Positions 1 through 8,071 of a stretch of DNA of 17,278 nucleotides are shown here, one piece after another. Each line of letters opens with the position of its first letter. Position 1 is the first letter of the stretch. A model generated the notes under the pieces. It was not told the origin of the DNA. It saw only the letters and a list, made by a program, of their open reading frames with translations, and searched no databases. The stretch covers positions 1 to 17,278 of the forward strand of contig CAZART010000111.1 in assembly GCA_964487555.1 (NCBI GenBank), written 5' to 3'. This stretch comes from CAZART01 sp964487555 (GTDB lineage Bacteria; Bacteroidota; Rhodothermia; Rhodothermales; VXPQ01). Made by a program: the position numbers and the translations under genes.

Positions 1-704
1 ATGTAGCCTTCAAGGACTACAAATGGATGATGGACCTCGTCGAGGAAATGCTCGAATACGTCGTTGCCGCCGCGTGCGGTGAGACGACCGTGAACATGTC
101 CGGGCAGGAGATCTCCTTCGAGCGGCCGTTCAGACGCATCCCCCTCTTCAAGGCCATCGCAGAGCGGACCGGCCATCATCTCTTCGGAAAGAGCCGCGAC
201 GACATTGCGGCGATCGCTGAGGAGCTCGACCTCGAAGTGGACGAATCGATGGGCGTCGGCAAGCTGATCGACGAAATTTTCGGCGAGACCGTGGAGCCGC
301 ACCTCATTCAGCCGACCTTCATCACGGACTATCCTGTCGAGCTTTCTCCACTCGCGAAGCGGCACCGCGATCATGAAGGGCTTGTCGAGCGCTTCGAGCT
401 GATCTGCAACGGGAAAGAAATCTGCAACGCCTTTAGCGAGCTGAACGACCCCATCGATCAGCGTGCGCGCTTCGAAGAGCAGGCGCGTTTGAGAGCGGCG
501 GGAGATGAGGAGGCGATGGAGCTGGACGAAGACTACCTGCGGGCCCTGGAGTACGGCATGCCGCCCGCGGCCGGACTGGGTGTGGGCATAGATCGCCTGG
601 CTATGCTCGTGACGGGGCAGGACTCCATTCGTGACGTCATCCTATTCCCGCTGATGCGCCCGGAGCACATCCACGAGGAAGCCGGCACCGTCGACGGTTC
701 CTGA
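1..704 (+). CDS. lysS: Lysyl-tRNA synthetase, class II (C-terminal part)
   Basis: This enzyme charges tRNA-Lys with lysine in the cytoplasm. The 5' end is cut by the window edge: the frame is open from base 3 (reading A-F-K-D-Y-K-W-M-M) with no start, so about 233 residues of a family usually near 500 are visible. Class II features are clear: the stretch F-E-L-I-C-N-G-K-E-I-C-N-A-F-S-E-L-N-D-P, typical of the LysRS active site, and motif 3 (G-L-G-V-G-I-D-R, bases 573-596) followed by S-I-R-D-V-I-L-F-P. The frame ends in TGA at 702-704. About 100 bases separate it from the next gene on the same strand, so co-transcription is possible but not shown. Identification is firm from family motifs. 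Confidence 0.96.
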   Translation, partial: VAFKDYKWMMDLVEEMLEYVVAAACGETTVNMSGQEISFERPFRRIPLFKAIAERTGHHLFGKSRDDIAAIAEELDLEVDESMGVGKLIDEIFGETVEPHLIQPTFITDYPVELSPLAKRHRDHEGLVERFELICNGKEICNAFSELNDPIDQRARFEEQARLRAAGDEEAMELDEDYLRALEYGMPPAAGLGVGIDRLAMLVTGQDSIRDVILFPLMRPEHIHEEAGTVDGS

Positions 705-805
705 TCGTGGAGACGCGAAGTACCGGAGCCAGTTGCGCGCGTTTGGCGCCTTATTTGCGATGCCGTATGCGTTGAGCTCACCGTCTCATTGTGGTACGCC
801 GGCGA

Positions 806-3535
806 ATGGCCTTCCCGGAGTGGAAAATACTATCACGTTTCGGCGCTCAGGTGATTCGAAGATTGCCTGAGCTCGCCGACCTCGCCGTCGCTGAAGTGGA
901 CGACGCCGGGAATATTCTGTCGATCAATTCTTTCGGAAAACGCGCCTGGGGATGGACGGACGTCCCTCGCGTCCCTAATTCCGTATTTATTGGACTGACC
1001 GAGCTGCGTTCGGGAGAATCCGGCCTCCTTCCGACGAAGATCGGCGGCCTAACGGTTCTGGGCATACGCGCCGCGTCTTCGGGGGGCTGGATATTGATCG
1101 GTTACACGCCCGACGATGAGCGTGTCGCCGCTACGGGGTCCAGATTCAAGTCTCTAATCGAGAAAATTCCCGTCTCGGTCACGATGCTGCGCGCCGACGG
1201 CAGCGTCATCTATGCCAACGCGGAAGTCGAGCGCATGACCGGTTACGGTCTCGACGAGATTCTGGGTCGACCCTTCTGGCTCGAAGTCGTTCATCCGGAG
1301 GATCGATGGAAGATGATGGGTGCGCTCCGTCGCGCCGTCGAAGGGGAGCGAGCCGTCGTGGGCGTCCGCTTCCTGACCAAGCGGCGCGGCCCGCGCCTGG
1401 CGGAGATGCACCTGTACTCGACGCGCCACGAGGCGGAGACCATTCTAGAAGGTGTCGTCTTCGACGTCACCGAGCGCAGCGAGGTGGAGGAGGCCCTTTT
1501 CCAGAGCGAAGCGCTCTACCGCACGTTCCTGGAGCAGAGCCCGATCGGAATGCTCCACCTCGATGCCGCCGGAACCGTAACGTTCGAGAATCACCAGTTC
1601 CGGCAGATCATCGGCGAATCGGCCGAAGATGCGTGGATCGGCCGGACGATTTTTTCCATTCAGGGACTCGAGAGTCGTCTCTTTCCGCTGCTCCGGAACA
1701 TGCTGGATCAGGGGAAAGCCTTTCACGGAGAGGAAGCCGCGTACCGCAGCCACGGCATGGTTCAGTACCTCGCCGTGCACGGCTCTCCGATTCATCACCC
1801 GGAAGGGGGAATCGTCGGCGGCGTTTTGATGATCGAGGATCGCACGGAAGAACGGCGTCGAGAAGACGAGCTTAACCTGCGAAATCGGTATGCAGCCGCC
1901 GAATCGGCCCTGCGCAAGGCGGCGTTATCGGATCCGAACGAGGACGCCTTCCTGCAGGGCGCGGCGCGCATCCTCGGCGAAACGGCGAAGGCCGATCGCG
2001 TCCACCTTCTGCTGAACAATGCGGCAGCCGACTGCTGTACGAATCGGGCGCGCTGGTCGGCAAAGGGGGAGGAGGAGCCGAAGTCGCTCGTCATTATGCA
2101 GCACGAGCATTCCATTCTCGACGACATTACACAAAGCCGCAAGCGCCTGCACGCCGCCGCGCACCTCGAAACGGGCGGGCACGTGCTGCTTGAATTGACC
2201 GGCGCATCGGAGTCGGTGTGGGTTCCGTTCTACGACGAGGGACGACTCGGCGGCTTTGCGCTCTATGAGCGTTCCAGTGTAACGACGGACGGGGCACCAT
2301 CGATCTGGCAGGACACGGAGCTGGGATTGATGGATCAGCTGGTCCGCCTGTTCGAGACGCTCTGGACCTGGATCCTGGCCGGAAACAGGTATCGCCAAAT
2401 CACCGCGACCATCGACGACTGCCTCTTCAACTTCACCTTCAATGAAGACGGCGAGCGTCGCTATCTCTTCGTGACGCAGCAGATTCAGTCGCTGACCGGA
2501 TACAGTATCGATGAGATCGTCGCACGCGGCGAGAAGCTCGTCGAATGGTCGGACGTCATCGTTCACGAAGATGATCGCGCCACCGTCGATACGCACGACG
2601 AAACGCTGCGCAAAGGTCGTGAGAGCCGAATTACGTATCGCGTGCAACACCGCAACGGCTCCGTGCGCTGGCTGCAGGAGCATGCGACGCCGCAGCAAGA
2701 CGTAATGGGGGATGTCATCGTCAGCGGAATTCTGACCGACGTCAGCGAGCAAAAGGCGGCGGAAGCCGTGCTGACGGAATCCAAACAGCAGGCCGAATCC
2801 GCCTATCGGCTCAAGAGTGCGTTTATCGCAACGATGAGCCACGAGATACGCACGCCCATGGGCGCGGTAAACGGCTTTGCCGAGCTGCTCACGCGCGAAC
2901 TGGCCGAAGTCGAAGAAGCGGCCGGCGTTCCGCTGCCCGACCAGGTCTCCGAATTTCTTCTGGCCATCCGCGAGAACTCTCAAAAGCTATTGACGCTGGT
3001 AAACGATCTTTTCGACCTGTCAAATCTCGAGGTAGGATCGATCAAGCTGCGCCGCATTTCGATTCCGCTGCACGAAATCATCTTGCGCTCGACGAGCAAA
3101 ATCGCCGTCGCGCTTTCTCAGAAGGGCATCGACCTTCGCGTAGATCTGGATGAAGATGATCCGGAGGTCGTGGGTGATCCACAACGGCTTGAGCAGGTGA
3201 TCGACAATCTGCTCTCGAACGCCGCAAAGTTCACGGAAGAGGGTTCGGTGATCGTCCGCACGAAAGCCCGCGACGACGGACGCGCCGAAATTGAAGTGAT
3301 CGATACCGGCGTCGGAATATCGGATAAGTACCTGGAACGCCTGTTTACGCCGTTCGTGCAGGAAGACAGCCGTCTAAATCGGCGCTTCGAGGGCTCCGGG
3401 CTCGGTCTTTCGCTCGTTCAGCGGCTCCTGTCTCTGATGGAAGGGGAGATCGAGGTCGAGAGCGAAAAAGGGGAAGGCTCGACGTTCCGCATCATTCTTC
3501 CCATGCCGAAGGGAAAGAACGTGTTGACGCCGTGA
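806..3535 (+). CDS. Multi-PAS sensor histidine kinase
   Basis: A two-component sensor kinase of about 909 residues, autophosphorylating on His and passing phosphate to an unidentified response regulator. From the ATG at 806 the domains are: a degenerate N-terminal PAS-like part (1-110), PAS (about 113-225), PAS (about 236-350), a GAF-like region (about 360-525), PAS with a PAC-like end (about 530-655), HisKA (about 665-735) and HATPase_c (about 785-905). The H box is S-H-E-I-R-T-P with His679. The N box has Asn801/Asn805, G1 is D-T-G-V-G (833-837) and G2 is G-S-G-L-G (863-867), so the catalytic core is intact. I see no signal peptide or membrane segment, so sensing is probably cytoplasmic. 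A GTG at 791 would add five residues; neither start has a clear ribosome binding site. No response regulator lies nearby; the ligand is unknown. Confidence 0.9.
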   Translation: MAFPEWKILSRFGAQVIRRLPELADLAVAEVDDAGNILSINSFGKRAWGWTDVPRVPNSVFIGLTELRSGESGLLPTKIGGLTVLGIRAASSGGWILIGYTPDDERVAATGSRFKSLIEKIPVSVTMLRADGSVIYANAEVERMTGYGLDEILGRPFWLEVVHPEDRWKMMGALRRAVEGERAVVGVRFLTKRRGPRLAEMHLYSTRHEAETILEGVVFDVTERSEVEEALFQSEALYRTFLEQSPIGMLHLDAAGTVTFENHQFRQIIGESAEDAWIGRTIFSIQGLESRLFPLLRNMLDQGKAFHGEEAAYRSHGMVQYLAVHGSPIHHPEGGIVGGVLMIEDRTEERRREDELNLRNRYAAAESALRKAALSDPNEDAFLQGAARILGETAKADRVHLLLNNAAADCCTNRARWSAKGEEEPKSLVIMQHEHSILDDITQSRKRLHAAAHLETGGHVLLELTGASESVWVPFYDEGRLGGFALYERSSVTTDGAPSIWQDTELGLMDQLVRLFETLWTWILAGNRYRQITATIDDCLFNFTFNEDGERRYLFVTQQIQSLTGYSIDEIVARGEKLVEWSDVIVHEDDRATVDTHDETLRKGRESRITYRVQHRNGSVRWLQEHATPQQDVMGDVIVSGILTDVSEQKAAEAVLTESKQQAESAYRLKSAFIATMSHEIRTPMGAVNGFAELLTRELAEVEEAAGVPLPDQVSEFLLAIRENSQKLLTLVNDLFDLSNLEVGSIKLRRISIPLHEIILRSTSKIAVALSQKGIDLRVDLDEDDPEVVGDPQRLEQVIDNLLSNAAKFTEEGSVIVRTKARDDGRAEIEVIDTGVGISDKYLERLFTPFVQEDSRLNRRFEGSGLGLSLVQRLLSLMEGEIEVESEKGEGSTFRIILPMPKGKNVLTP

Positions 3536-3575
3536 GGATGGTAACGTCCGCACGTCGTAGGGCGGTGTCGAACGA

Positions 3576-4538
3576 TCAGGTGGTCGGCAGATTGTCGAGC
3601 GCCGTGCGCACGTTTCGCTGAAAACCCTCCAGTTTCGTACGCTTAACGGGGCTGTCTTTGAATCGGCGGCGGAATTCCTCTAGATCGATCTCCAGCCATT
3701 CACGCAGATCCGTGCCGGTGACACCGGGCCGTGGCTCATAGCGTGGGTCGGTGGCCCGCTGTTTGAATTTGTTCCAGGGGCACACGTCCTGGCAGATGTC
3801 GCAGCCGAAGATCCAGGACCCGAATTCCCGCCCCAGATCTTCGGGTATGTCGTCGCCGCGATGCTCGATCGTCCAATACGAGATGCACCGGTTTGCGTCG
3901 ACCGCATACGGCCGGTAGATCGCGTCCGTCGGACAGGCGTCGATGCAGCGCGTGCAGCTCCCGCAAAAATCTTCGCCGGGGGCATCATAGGCGAGAGGCA
4001 CGTCCACAATGAGTTCACCGATAAAGAAGAAGGACCCCATGGAGCGGTTGAGCAGGTTTGAATGCTTTCCTATCCATCCAAGTCCGCTGCGCTGGGCCCA
4101 CGCCTTGTCCAGGACGGGCGCGGAGTCCACGAAAGCCCGGCCCGAAACGCCGCCGACGCGCTCGTCCAACCAATGATAAAGCGCATACAGCTTCTCCTTC
4201 ATCACCCGATGGTAGTCGTCGCCCCAGGCGTAGCGGCTGATTTTTCCCGCGCCTGCGGCATCGGCGTGTTCTACGGGCTGATAGTAGTTGTCGAGGACCG
4301 ATACGATGCTCTGTGCGCCGTCGACGAGTCGCCGCGGATCGACGCGTTTTTCGAAGTGATTGTCCATCCAGGCCATGGACGCGTGGCGTCCGCTGAGCAG
4401 CCACTCTTCCAAACGGCGCGCTTCCTCGTCCAGACGCGTCGCTTCTGCGGCCCCGCACGCTGCGAAACCGAGGCGACGGGCCTCAGCCTTGAGCTCCCGC
4501 GTGAGTTGTTCTCGACTTGATTCATCAAATCCAGGCAT
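3576..4538 (-). CDS. queG: Epoxyqueuosine reductase
   Basis: This enzyme performs the last step of queuosine synthesis, reducing epoxyqueuosine in tRNA to queuosine with cobalamin and two [4Fe-4S] clusters, in the cytoplasm. The 320-residue protein has the family's ferredoxin-like cluster motifs: C192-x2-C195-x2-C198-x3-C202-P, then Cys218 in C-I-S-Y-W-T-I-E-H-R-G, then C246-D-I-C249-Q-D-V-C253-P-W-N. The upstream block F-V-D-S-A-P-V-L-D-K carries the conserved Asp region. The length fits the short form without C-terminal HEAT repeats. The frame stays open upstream to 4949, but those residues look non-coding, so the ATG at 4538 (M-P-G-F-D-E) was chosen. It converges with the histidine kinase gene across only 40 bases, with no obvious terminator between them. 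Confidence 0.95.
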   Translation of the reverse strand: MPGFDESSREQLTRELKAEARRLGFAACGAAEATRLDEEARRLEEWLLSGRHASMAWMDNHFEKRVDPRRLVDGAQSIVSVLDNYYQPVEHADAAGAGKISRYAWGDDYHRVMKEKLYALYHWLDERVGGVSGRAFVDSAPVLDKAWAQRSGLGWIGKHSNLLNRSMGSFFFIGELIVDVPLAYDAPGEDFCGSCTRCIDACPTDAIYRPYAVDANRCISYWTIEHRGDDIPEDLGREFGSWIFGCDICQDVCPWNKFKQRATDPRYEPRPGVTGTDLREWLEIDLEEFRRRFKDSPVKRTKLEGFQRNVRTALDNLPTT

Positions 4539-5151
4539 GGGGCAGCAACGACGCACGCCCCGGATAGGTTCGAGGCCCTCGACAATCGCCGCCCACAAAG
4601 AGTGACGAGGAACTCGTTCGCCCCGTCCCCGACGATCCTGCGTTCGTTGGTCGTGTCTAAATTCGTCCTTGATTCCGGGCGTGTCAGATCGATCCGACCA
4701 TCGTAGGTGAAGAGCCCGGTACCGATCCCTCCGTACGCGGGAGTGAGGCGGAACTCGTTGCGTTGTACGAAGGAGGGAGAAACGACCCGTCCGAAAGAGA
4801 TAATCAGGAAAAAAATTCTCACGCCCGGGGTAGTTTGTCACTGCCGAGGAAGTCTGTGGTCGGCGGACGAGGCACGGCGCGTCCCAATCCTCGGTTGACA
4901 CAGAAATGTTTGCTCTACGCGTGATTCGATGAGTCAAAAGCCTTACCATTCACGCCATTCCGGGCGAATTTCTTCGCTGATAGCCACCCAAGACCTGCGG
5001 CAGCCTCCCGCAGTCCGGAATGTGCAACTGGCCGGCGGCACACGTTTTGCCAATGGCGCGGTAGTTCCGCTTTACGCCGGTCCGATCTAGCGAGGACGGG
5101 GGTGATGTGGAAGAATTTGCCACTGTATGTTCATGTAAACGAGGAAAGAGG
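4539..5151. other. Gene-poor interval upstream of queG
   Basis: About 610 bases lie between the divergent queG (-) and lipoprotein (+) genes. I recognise no complete gene. On the minus strand a frame starting with GTG at 4822 reads some 65 residues that look protein-like (for example F-V-Q-R-N-E-F-R-L-T-P-A-Y-G-G-I) before it loses that character and runs into queG in another frame; it may be a gene remnant. An imperfect hairpin (CTGCGG 4995-5000 with CCGCAG 5008-5013) and an isolated TTGACA near 4894 are visible, but there is no matching -10 box. Promoters for both flanking genes presumably lie here. Confidence 0.5.
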
Positions 5152-5688
5152 ATGTCAGCACGAATCTTAGTTACGCTTGCTGCGGCCGTACTCTGGAGCG
5201 GATGCTCGAGTGTCGGAACGATCTCGACACAGGGTGACGAGTCAGCGTTGCGAGAGGTAAACCGCGCCGTACACGGAAAGGTAGTACGCGTCGATTTGCG
5301 GGAGGGCCAAAGGTTGCACGTCGTGGGACTTCGCGTTGAGGCCGACAGCGTCACATGGATCGATCGCAAGTCGAATACACTGGAGTCGCTTCCTACGAGC
5401 AGCATCCGCCAGGTCAGTATTCATAAGACCGGCAGTGGAGCTCTTCGCGGGCTGTTGGTTGGAGCCGTCGTAGGTGCAGCGGCCGGTGGAGTACGCGCTA
5501 CGATGGAGGGCGACGACCCGCTAGACGATCCGCTGGCGATCACGCGCGAAGAGAAGCTGCGAATATTTCCGGCTGCGCACGCCGTGTATGCGACGCTCGT
5601 GACGACGCCGATAGGCGCCATCATCGGGACGCGGAAGGTGTACCGGTTCAATAACGAAGGTTTTCCGTCGACGGTCAGCACGCGCTAA
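5152..5688 (+). CDS. Small putative lipoprotein with glycine-rich hydrophobic segment
   Basis: A 178-residue protein I do not recognise by family. The ATG at 5152 was chosen because a good Shine-Dalgarno (GAGGAAAGAG) sits directly upstream, and the protein then opens with a signal peptide (M-S-A-R-I-L-V-T-L-A-A-A-V-L-W-S-G-C) ending in a lipobox-like Cys18; Trp at -3 is unusual for a lipobox. A soluble part (about 35-95) follows, then a Gly/Ala-rich hydrophobic stretch around L-R-G-L-L-V-G-A-V-V-G-A-A-A-G-G, resembling a glycine zipper, and a second weakly hydrophobic segment (T-T-P-I-G-A-I-I-G-T). It is probably envelope-located. It converges with the OmpA/PKD gene and shares its terminator at 5767-5809. 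Confidence 0.75.
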   Translation: MSARILVTLAAAVLWSGCSSVGTISTQGDESALREVNRAVHGKVVRVDLREGQRLHVVGLRVEADSVTWIDRKSNTLESLPTSSIRQVSIHKTGSGALRGLLVGAVVGAAAGGVRATMEGDDPLDDPLAITREEKLRIFPAAHAVYATLVTTPIGAIIGTRKVYRFNNEGFPSTVSTR

Positions 5689-5766
5689 CGAGCTGTCTGC
5701 TTGAATGCCGGGCGAGAAGCCGCTTCTTTTCGCCGGACCGAGATACGCGGTTTGTCGCCGTTCTAC

Positions 5767-5809
5767 AAAAAAAAAGCGGGTCGACCCGATTGGGCCGACC
5801 CGCTTTTTT
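5767..5809. terminator. Bidirectional intrinsic terminator
   Basis: The stem GCGGGTCG (5776-5783) pairs perfectly with CGACCCGC (5796-5803). CCC/GGG inside extends it after one mismatch, leaving a GATT loop. It is flanked by an A run (5767-5775) and a T run (5804-5809), so it works in both directions. It lies between the convergent lipoprotein gene (ends 5688) and OmpA/PKD gene (ends 5831) and serves both. Confidence 0.92.
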
Positions 5810-5830
5810 AACGGTGTGATCCGGTGTCGC

Positions 5831-7405
5831 CTACTCGAGGTCGACGCACTGCACCGGGATCGTGTCTACGCGCCGTGCCTGGCTCGCACCTTCCTTCTTC
5901 GTCGTGCCTGGCAGAACACCCATGCCTACGGTGCTAAAGCGGCTGGCTGCCAACCCGTTGTCGACGTAGAACTGTTCGACGGCCTGGGCTCGTGACTCGG
6001 AAAGCGCCTGCGCATTCCGTTCACCAGGAGCTGCCCAGCCTTCGAGGCGTGCACAGAGGTTCGGGCACTGCTCGAAGATCTCTATGTTCTCCTGGAGTGC
6101 TGCGCGACCCTCTGCCGTGAGCGTGCTCGAGTTGCGTCCGAAGAAGACCGAGTTCATCTCGGTGATCTCGTAGCAGATGCCCGCTCGGCATTCTTCCGCA
6201 GTGATCGTGATCGTTCTGGTGTCGGTCCCGGCTGCGTTCGAAGCCGTCAGCGTGACCGTGTACGTACCGGCGTCGGTGTACGTGTGAGACACTTCGGCGC
6301 CCGTTCCGGTCGAGCCATCACCAAAGTCCCACTCGTACGTGATCGGTGTGTCACCCTGTACGTTGGCATCGAAGTCGACGGTCACCGGTTCGCAGACATC
6401 GAAACGCGTTTCGCTGGCGTTGATGCTGATGATCTCCGCCGGTGCAGGTGGCGCCTCGACCGTCACGGTGCACGATGCGGTGTCGGTGGCGCGACCATTC
6501 TCGGCCGTCACCGATACCGTATACGTACCGGGCGTCGACCAGCTATGTGTCACCGACATACCTGTGGCGGTCGAGCCGTCGCCGAAGTCCCAGCGATAGT
6601 TTACCGGCTGGGTCGCATCTGCATTGACCGAGACGGTGAACGTACCTGTCTCGTTGGTCTCCAGGGTGCTCACGCAGTCGAGTGACAGAATTTCCACCGG
6701 CGTGAATGCGCTCTTGAAGTTGATCTTGAGACCAAGCGTCAGCGCATTCATCACATCGAACGGAGCAAAATCTTCTCCGGTGGCAACCGCTGGTACCTGG
6801 GTTGCGGTTGACGGCTCGTCTTGAGCGTCAAATCCGTCATCGGGGAACGTGAAGCTGGACGTGTTCTCGAATACGAGCGACAAGCGATCGTTCAAGACGA
6901 TGTCCAATCCCAATGCCAGTGCCGGTCCAAAGGTAAGTGCCGTCCAGCCGTGCTGGCCCTTCGTCACATGCGCACCGATTCCTATGAACGGTGCGACGCG
7001 TGACGGGGCAGCAATCCGAAAAAGTAGCTGACCGCCATTGTATATCCCTGGAGTTTCCGGGTTCGCAGGTACCGACGGGCCGTAGTAAAACGCTAAGGGG
7101 TGGTTCGAAATTTGCCACCCGAGGCTTAAGCTTGCCGTCTGGCTAAACTGATATCCAAGCTCAAGACCGGCCGCGAACGGCACCTCGCCGTCGACCTTCC
7201 AGTTATCCATGTTGAAGTTGAACGGCGACTGTTCCGTGTCGCCAAGGTGCCACGCAACGCCAACGCGCGGCTTGATAAAGAACGTGTCTTCTGGCCTGAG
7301 ATTCTGCGCCCCTGCCTCCATTGTAAACAGGAATGCAATGAGGGCCGTCAGGCAGGCCGATAGTATTCGCTTAGTCATCGATTTGGTCGAGCGTTTGTGT
7401 CGCAT
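5831..7405 (-). CDS. Outer-membrane protein: beta-barrel, two PKD domains, OmpA C-terminal domain
   Basis: A 524-residue envelope protein. Residues 1-33 form a signal peptide with a cleavage site after A-G-A (before Gln34). About 40-235 is rich in alternating aromatic/Gly strands and looks like an outer-membrane barrel. PKD domains span about 240-317 and 322-404, each with W-D-F-G-D-G and each bracketed by a Cys pair (244/312 and 338/406), suggesting one disulfide per domain. An OmpA-like domain covers about 412-520. Its Arg472 (L-S-E-S-R-A) is kept, but the usual G-x-T-D reads G-W-A-A (456-459), so the peptidoglycan-binding Asp is absent. An inner ATG at 7378 (M-T-K-R-I) is an equally good start; neither has a Shine-Dalgarno. 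The start lies within the 55-base sequence repeated across the gap, and a degraded relative lies upstream. Confidence 0.9.
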   Translation of the reverse strand: MRHKRSTKSMTKRILSACLTALIAFLFTMEAGAQNLRPEDTFFIKPRVGVAWHLGDTEQSPFNFNMDNWKVDGEVPFAAGLELGYQFSQTASLSLGWQISNHPLAFYYGPSVPANPETPGIYNGGQLLFRIAAPSRVAPFIGIGAHVTKGQHGWTALTFGPALALGLDIVLNDRLSLVFENTSSFTFPDDGFDAQDEPSTATQVPAVATGEDFAPFDVMNALTLGLKINFKSAFTPVEILSLDCVSTLETNETGTFTVSVNADATQPVNYRWDFGDGSTATGMSVTHSWSTPGTYTVSVTAENGRATDTASCTVTVEAPPAPAEIISINASETRFDVCEPVTVDFDANVQGDTPITYEWDFGDGSTGTGAEVSHTYTDAGTYTVTLTASNAAGTDTRTITITAEECRAGICYEITEMNSVFFGRNSSTLTAEGRAALQENIEIFEQCPNLCARLEGWAAPGERNAQALSESRAQAVEQFYVDNGLAASRFSTVGMGVLPGTTKKEGASQARRVDTIPVQCVDLE

Positions 7406-7450
7406 GTTTAGAACGATTGTGTGGTTGAAAGGCCCGAGAGCGGACGAGCA
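7396..7450 (+). repeat. 55-base exact direct repeat, left copy
   Basis: This segment is identical to 7551-7605, on the other side of the N run. It holds the first codons of the OmpA/PKD gene (minus strand) and 45 bases upstream of it. The size equals a common assembler k-mer, so the two copies may be one genomic sequence represented twice. Confidence 0.95.
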
Positions 7451-7550
7451 NNNNNNNNNNNNNNNNNNNNNNNNNNNNNNNNNNNNNNNNNNNNNNNNNN
7501 NNNNNNNNNNNNNNNNNNNNNNNNNNNNNNNNNNNNNNNNNNNNNNNNNN
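7451..7550. other. Assembly gap (100 N)
   Basis: Exactly 100 undetermined bases, the conventional placeholder for a gap of unknown size. Its flanks are identical over 55 bases, so the real distance could be zero (overlapping contig ends) or the gap could hide another repeat unit. Confidence 0.99.
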
Positions 7551-7605
7551 TGTGTCGCATGTTTAGAACGATTGTGTGGTTGAAAGGCCCGAGAGCGGAC
7601 GAGCA
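7551..7605 (+). repeat. 55-base exact direct repeat, right copy
   Basis: Identical to 7396-7450. It again carries the ATG (minus strand, complement of cat at 7558-7560) and upstream leader of the OmpA/PKD gene. Rightward it continues into sequence leading to the decayed paralogue. Confidence 0.95.
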
Positions 7606-7713
7606 GGATATCGGCATCCTCTTTCGTGTAGGTGATTACGTGGGCCGCGGCCGAACGCGATGGTCCGACTCACACCGGTCACCTGTCTTACCGAAGTTGC
7701 TGCCTCCTCCCAT

Positions 7714-8071
7714 TTATCTTTGGCCCTCGCAGAGGACCAGGATCGTGTGGACACGGCGATAGTGGCTCGCGCCCTTCTTCTAGCTGATTGTGTCGCCGTC
7801 CCGGCCGGCTCTCGCGTTGACGAGGCGGCTCGCGACGGTTCAAATACCCACGAAGAACTGTTCGCCGGCACGGGTGTGCGCCGACGATCGTTGCAGTGGG
7901 TTTCCTTGGCCCGACACCGCGAATCTATCGATTCCGATTCGCGCCTACCGGCGCGGGCACTCTTCAAAACGGGTAAATAGTCTTCGAGCACTGTCCGACG
8001 CTCCTCCTGAGCGTGATATTTACCTGTCCTCCTTACGTGTACGGTTCAGGCTGTGCTGAATAGCCAACATG
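7714..8071 (-). pseudogene. Decayed paralogue of the adjacent OmpA/PKD gene (OmpA-domain part)
   Basis: This stretch lines up in the same orientation with the 3' part of the OmpA/PKD gene. Collinear blocks are 7740-7780 against 5857-5900, 7848-7875 against 5962-5989 (sharing AGAACTGTTCG), 7954-8015 against 6062-6125 (sharing CGGGCACT and TGAGCGTG), and 8044-8071 against 6152-6178. Read in the matching frame it keeps E-Q-F-F-V, A-S-R, K-K-G-A-S, R-R-V-H-T-I and V-x-C, where the intact gene has E-Q-F-Y-V, A-S-R, K-K-E-G-A-S, R-R-V-D-T-I and V-x-C. Two in-frame stops and several small indels interrupt it; its own terminal stop is TAA at 7714-7716. It is clearly non-functional. Homology may continue, with deletions, to about 8460. 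Confidence 0.8.

Noticed and set aside
1925..2983. Long minus-strand frame (352 codons)
   Set aside because: It is a shadow of the histidine kinase gene, whose own frame carries all conserved motifs.
4894..4925. Perfect TTGACA as a promoter
   Set aside because: No -10-like or TAnnTTTG box lies at a suitable distance.
4539..4949. Upstream extension of queG to 4949
   Set aside because: The extra 137 residues do not resemble QueG, and the protein from the ATG at 4538 has the expected short-form length.
7660..7980. Plus-strand frame of 106 codons, and a minus frame 7563-7991
   Set aside because: Both are in wrong frames of the decayed OmpA/PKD copy; the frame with real similarity is interrupted by stops.
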